DNA of 54,717 bases from Flavobacteriales bacterium (GTDB taxonomy: Bacteria > Bacteroidota > Bacteroidia > Flavobacteriales_G > Salibacteraceae): assembly GCA_013204105.1 (NCBI GenBank), contig JABMOM010000030.1, positions 1-54,717 on the forward strand. The letters run 5' to 3'. Shown piece by piece: positions 50,917 to 54,717 of this stretch. The notes beneath the pieces were generated by a model. It ran no database searches, had not been told where the DNA came from, and saw nothing but the letters and a program-made list of their open reading frames with translations. The position numbers were made by a program, and so were the translations under genes. How positions within the stretch are numbered: the stretch's first letter is position 1; each line of letters starts with the position of its first letter.

Positions 50917-53076
50917 TTAACCTTCAACGCCGCTCACAAGGGTCATTTCATCTACCAAGTGTTTCGCACCAGCGAACTTGTCCATGATGAAAAGCACGTA
51001 CCGAATATCAACCGTAATGTTTCGGCAAATGCTTGGGTTGAACATGATGTCGCTCATCGTGCTTTCCCAAGTTCGATCAAAGTTGAGTCCGATCAGGTTG
51101 CCATTCGCATCGATGACCGGCGATCCGCTGTTGCCACCTGAAGTGTGGTTGCTCGCAACAAAGCAGACACGCATTTCGCCTGTCGAGTGGGCATAGCGCC
51201 CGTAATCTTTGCTTTCGAAGAGTTCTTTAAGCTTTACAGGAACTTCGAATTCCTCGCTGCTGGGGTCTTCTTTTTCCATTACACCTGCCAGGGTCGTATA
51301 GTATGCATATTCGGCACCATCGAAGGGCGCATAGCCCTCCACTTTACCAAAAGTGATACGCAAGCTTCCATTTGCATCTGGTGAGTACGTGCGCTCAGGA
51401 AGAACCTCCATCTGCGCGGCCATCCAAACGCGCATAAGGCTGTCGCCTTGGGTAACATATTCCAGCAATGCGGGTCGTGTGCTTTCATAATAATGCGCAG
51501 CGATCCGCTTTGAAAATGCGTAGGCAGGATCAGAAGTAATTTTCTTGAGTTTCTTCCGCTTGAAGTTGTTGAGCAAATCAGTTACGCGGTCTTCGCTCAC
51601 AAACATGCTCTCAGCGTAGAGGTGGTCTACAAACTCCATGAGGGATTGTTTTTCGGACTTGATCCCTGAAAGGAAATCTGCATCGGCTTGGTCTTCTATG
51701 AAGAATCCTATTTGTGCTCTCATGATCTCCTTATCCACTTGGGCGTCGTAGTTTTTGAAATAGCCCAATTTGTCTTTGGCATCCTCTATCCATTCGGCGA
51801 TCTGTACATCTGTGACGTTGGCGTCTTCACTCATTGAAACCAATTCACGAAAGCGCTCGACAAAGCGAAAGATCTCTGGGCCCATGTAGTAAAACTCGAT
51901 GAAGTAGTTTCGATTGACCATGTAGGGGAGTTCTTCTGCCTCTATTGCCGCTATCTCTTCGAGAAGGGTGCTGTATTTCTGATTCCAAGCCTCTTTCTCA
52001 GCAATACGTTGCATGAATAAGGCCTCAAGCGAGTCTTTCTTTTCGAGGGCACGGTGCCTTGTCAAACCTTTGGATTGACCGATCCATTTCTTGTATGCGT
52101 TGCTTATACGGCTTTGCTTGGCGGCATATTGAATCGAAGTAAGTTCGTCCTTGCGCATGGCTTCGTCGATTACCGAGAGGGAAGCTTCGCGCATTTTAAG
52201 ACGCAAGGGATTGATGACTTCCAAGACATTTTCGACCTCGGCTTCTGTGATGTAGTTTTCAGTCGTGCCTGGAAATCCATAAACAATGGTGAAATCATTC
52301 TCTTCCACACCTTGGATGTTCACTGGGAGGAAATGCCTTGGGCGATAGGGTATGTTCTCTTCACTAAACTCTGCAGGCTTGTTATCCTTGTTGGCGTAAA
52401 TCCGGAATACAGAAAAATCACCGGTATGCCTAGGCCAAACCCAATTGTCTGTGTCGAAACCATACTTTCCAATGGACGACGGTGGTGCGCCGACGAGGCG
52501 GATGTCTTTGAAGATTTCAACGATAAACAGGAGGTATTGATTACCGTGATAAAAAGGTTTGATATAGGCATCGAATCCAGTCTCTTCCTTGATCTTCTCA
52601 ATCAATTCCTCAGAGCGTTGCTCAATGTGTTCTGAACGTGTTGATTCGGATGCGTCAACCGAAACATCGCCGAGCAGTTCATCCGTTACATCACGGATTT
52701 CTTGAATGATACTGGCGTCCATTCCAGGGTTGGCCAATTCTTCACTGAGGTCCATGGCCCAAAAACCATCTTTCAAATAGTTGTTCTCTAGGGAGCTGTG
52801 CGCCTGAATCCGACTGTAACCACAATGATGGTTCGTCAGTAAAAGCGATTGGTCGCTTACGAGCACGGAAGTGCATCCACCATTGAAATGCACCACGGCG
52901 TCTTTGATGGAGGATTGATTGATGGCGTAAAGGTCGCTTGGGTCGATCTTCATGCCCATGGCCGCCATATCATCCCCCACAAGTTGCTTGATCATACTGG
53001 GTACCCACATGCCCTCCGTGGCATGAGAAGATTGAAGTAAAAGAACGCTGAGTATTAAAATGATTGACCGCTTCAT
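50917..53076 (-). CDS. S46 dipeptidyl-peptidase, predicted DPP11 type
   Basis: 719 residues with a signal peptide (IILILSVLLLQSSHA). The serine-protease triad is His84 (LTNHHCGYS), Asp220 (HTGDFSVF) and Ser650 (GGNSGSPV). The specificity residue 18 positions after the Ser is Arg668 (NFDRTWEST). In the S46 family, Porphyromonas gingivalis DPP11 has Arg at this place (Asp/Glu at P1) and DPP7 has Gly (hydrophobic P1), so acidic-residue specificity is predicted. It is periplasmic and releases dipeptides for uptake. The assignment of the residue is by alignment from memory. Confidence 0.9.
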   Translation of the reverse strand: MKRSIILILSVLLLQSSHATEGMWVPSMIKQLVGDDMAAMGMKIDPSDLYAINQSSIKDAVVHFNGGCTSVLVSDQSLLLTNHHCGYSRIQAHSSLENNYLKDGFWAMDLSEELANPGMDASIIQEIRDVTDELLGDVSVDASESTRSEHIEQRSEELIEKIKEETGFDAYIKPFYHGNQYLLFIVEIFKDIRLVGAPPSSIGKYGFDTDNWVWPRHTGDFSVFRIYANKDNKPAEFSEENIPYRPRHFLPVNIQGVEENDFTIVYGFPGTTENYITEAEVENVLEVINPLRLKMREASLSVIDEAMRKDELTSIQYAAKQSRISNAYKKWIGQSKGLTRHRALEKKDSLEALFMQRIAEKEAWNQKYSTLLEEIAAIEAEELPYMVNRNYFIEFYYMGPEIFRFVERFRELVSMSEDANVTDVQIAEWIEDAKDKLGYFKNYDAQVDKEIMRAQIGFFIEDQADADFLSGIKSEKQSLMEFVDHLYAESMFVSEDRVTDLLNNFKRKKLKKITSDPAYAFSKRIAAHYYESTRPALLEYVTQGDSLMRVWMAAQMEVLPERTYSPDANGSLRITFGKVEGYAPFDGAEYAYYTTLAGVMEKEDPSSEEFEVPVKLKELFESKDYGRYAHSTGEMRVCFVASNHTSGGNSGSPVIDANGNLIGLNFDRTWESTMSDIMFNPSICRNITVDIRYVLFIMDKFAGAKHLVDEMTLVSGVEG

Positions 53077-53176
53077 CGTCTAGGTTTTCTTTGATTCAAT
53101 TCTAGAAAGAGGTACAAATGAAGCATATTTGCCGCAGGATTTAAACTCCGAATTGAACCTAATTGAACCATTCATC

Positions 53177-54717
53177 ATGCGCTTTTCATTGTTTTTTGTA
53201 GCTATTATTCTTTGTATTTCGACCGCGAGCTATGGTCAATTCACCATGCCAGAACACGATGGTGATATTGTGGGCACCGCTGTTCAATCAGAAGTGAAAA
53301 CTGCCGCTTTAAAAGGCGTAGTTGAGCCTACGAAAAGACCCGATCGACCATGGATGAAGTCCATCAATAAGTTGGTTTCGTATGAACATGGAGCGCCATC
53401 AGACCTCAAGAAGCACAAAGAAATGATGAATGCTTTGAAGGCGGAGGCGGCCATTGAAGAGGCTACTCCTTCAGCGTCTAGGGCAGCTGATCCAGTCCTT
53501 GGCACAAACTTTTTGGGAAATAACCTTTCTCAGTCTACGCCAACTGACAATTGCTTGGCGATCAGTGATGGTGGTAAAATTGTCAGCTCGGACAATAGCA
53601 CCATTGCATTTTACAACGACAATGGATCACCGATCATGCTTAACGAGACCCATGACGACTGGTTTGCTGATATCGCCTCTTCGTTGTATCTGCCCAGTGG
53701 AATTTTTGATCCTCGCGTGATTTATGACCCGGTGAATGATCGTTTCATCTTCGTGATTTTGCACGGGTCCAGTTCCTCTACTAGTAAAGTGCTCGTATGT
53801 TTCTCTACAACCAATAATCCATCAGATGCGTGGAACGTATATGAATTGCCAGGAAATCCATTGAATGATTATAGCTGGTTTGATTATCCAAACATTGGCA
53901 TCTCAGAGAAGGACTTGTTCATTTCGGGTAACCTGTTCTATTCTGGAGGCGGCTTTAATCAAACGGTTGTTTTTCAAGTGGACAAGCAAGCCGGATACAA
54001 TGGAAATAGCATTGATTACGTGACGTACAACAATTTGCCGGCTGGAAATGCTTCTTCCTTCACAGTGGTTCCAGCAAGTTATGGGCAGGATGGAGAGTAC
54101 GGTCCTGGGATTTACTTGGTGAGTAGTCATTGGTGGAACAGTTCTTTTCTCAACCTTTATGAGATTACGGATAGCCTTGGAGGGAACCCATCTCTCAATT
54201 TGAATGCTTCTGTTTCCGTCCCTAATTATCAGGCAGCGGGTGATGCGGTGCAGTCGGGAAGCACGGAATTATTGAATACGAATGACACGAGGATGCAACA
54301 TGCTTTCTACCTGAACGGAATCGTGCATGCTGTGCATCACGTCAACTACAGTGCTGGTTATGCGGGAGTCGCATATTACCGAATTCCAGTTGATAATGTG
54401 ACTGCAACCCAGAGTGAGCGCTTTGGTCAAAGCGGAATTGACTATGCTTTTCCATCGCTGGCGTCCTTTGGTGAAGAAGAAGTTGATCGCGGCGTCATCA
54501 TTTCATTTTTAAGCTCTTCTAGCTCGACTTTTCCGGGAATGAAGGCAGTGAATTGCGATAATTTAATGGAATGGTCAGACGCCATTACCGTCAGAGATGG
54601 CGACAGTTATATCGACCATTATTATGTGAACACGGTTGAGCGTTGGGGAGATTATTCTGACCTGCAACGACGACATAACGCGGACTCAGTAGAGGTCTGG
54701 TTTGGGGGGTGCTTTGG
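53177..54717 (+). CDS. Large secreted protein, 3' partial
   Basis: The frame starts at ATG 53177 and is open to the window end (513 codons), so the C-terminus is missing. The signal peptide is LFFVAIILCISTASYGQ. A Lys/Ala-rich pro-like segment (~30-105) is followed by a repeated beta region (DNCLAISDGGKIVSSDNSTI, FDPRVIYDPVNDRFIFVIL, WFDYPNIGISEKDLFISGN). The later part holds NTNDTRMQHAFYLNGIVHAVHH and GDYSDLQRRHN. The YDPVNDRF and YPNIGIS segments suggest a beta-propeller like those of bacterial sialidase-shaped secreted proteins; catalytic residues cannot be assigned. A T9SS domain would be expected beyond the window. Confidence 0.85.
   Translation, partial: MRFSLFFVAIILCISTASYGQFTMPEHDGDIVGTAVQSEVKTAALKGVVEPTKRPDRPWMKSINKLVSYEHGAPSDLKKHKEMMNALKAEAAIEEATPSASRAADPVLGTNFLGNNLSQSTPTDNCLAISDGGKIVSSDNSTIAFYNDNGSPIMLNETHDDWFADIASSLYLPSGIFDPRVIYDPVNDRFIFVILHGSSSSTSKVLVCFSTTNNPSDAWNVYELPGNPLNDYSWFDYPNIGISEKDLFISGNLFYSGGGFNQTVVFQVDKQAGYNGNSIDYVTYNNLPAGNASSFTVVPASYGQDGEYGPGIYLVSSHWWNSSFLNLYEITDSLGGNPSLNLNASVSVPNYQAAGDAVQSGSTELLNTNDTRMQHAFYLNGIVHAVHHVNYSAGYAGVAYYRIPVDNVTATQSERFGQSGIDYAFPSLASFGEEEVDRGVIISFLSSSSSTFPGMKAVNCDNLMEWSDAITVRDGDSYIDHYYVNTVERWGDYSDLQRRHNADSVEVWFGGCF

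Noticed and set aside
1-54717. Prophage, integrative element, IS element, tRNA or CRISPR array
   Set aside because: No transposase, integrase, tRNA-like cloverleaf or regularly spaced repeat array was found; the only notable repeat is 30824-30991.

Overview
The window looks like chromosomal DNA from a free-living, probably marine member of the Bacteroidota (order Flavobacteriales; a Cryomorphaceae/Schleiferiaceae-like relative is plausible but not shown). The evidence is: several secreted proteins that end in a type IX secretion (T9SS) C-terminal sorting domain with the YPNP...GVY pattern; the Bacteroidota-type MoxR/DUF58/BatA-E aerotolerance operon; S46 and S9B dipeptidyl-peptidases; DUF349, DUF4097 and DUF2807 proteins; and few clear Shine-Dalgarno sites. 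Genes are tightly packed, often with 1-14 bp overlaps. No rRNA, tRNA, IS element, CRISPR array, prophage or integrase is visible. The longest gene-free stretch is about 290 bp (2713-2999).

Layout. 1-1537: 3' end of a T9SS protein, then a lipoprotein gene that appears frameshifted. 1640-2712: small membrane protein and a Crp/Fnr regulator. 3000-12259: secretome block with a very large PNGase F-related protein that has a LamG-containing insertion, and three T9SS proteins, two of them tandem paralogues. 12505-15893: Asp-rich lipoprotein, membrane protein, SRPBCC protein, divergent AraC regulator, VOC protein and GyrI-like protein. 16016-18200: ECF sigma factor, membrane protein and DUF4097 envelope protein in one operon closed by a strong terminator. 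18282-24300: thioesterase, ispE, CpeT-like protein, a conserved protein of unknown role and a PKD-repeat T9SS protein. 24352-30804: csaA, a thioredoxin, an ATP-grasp-like protein, DPP4, a DUF2807 lipoprotein, miaE and a C45-type hydrolase. 30824-30991: G-rich/C-rich inverted repeat. 31042-36153: DUF349 protein, small lipoprotein, GT2 glycosyltransferase, alpha/beta hydrolase, a small unknown and ilvE. 36263-44493: the complete moxR-DUF58-batA-E operon on the minus strand. 44677-54717: MazG-like protein, ribH, TPR membrane protein, recF, a DciA-like protein, an SpmA-SpmB fusion, a lipoprotein, a PKD lipoprotein, a predicted DPP11 and the start of a large secreted protein.

How it fits together. 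The genes suggest an aerobic heterotroph that exports large adhesive or degradative proteins through T9SS and imports peptides as dipeptides (predicted DPP4 plus Asp/Glu-specific DPP11). Envelope condition is probably monitored by the sigma/DUF4097 module and the Bat complex. Housekeeping genes (ispE, ilvE, ribH, recF, miaE, csaA) are scattered among accessory genes. No single block is clearly a new defence or biosynthetic system. The features most worth checking are the rebuilt PNGase F protein, the G4-prone inverted repeat, the orphan ATP-grasp-like protein and the CpeT/unknown-family pair.
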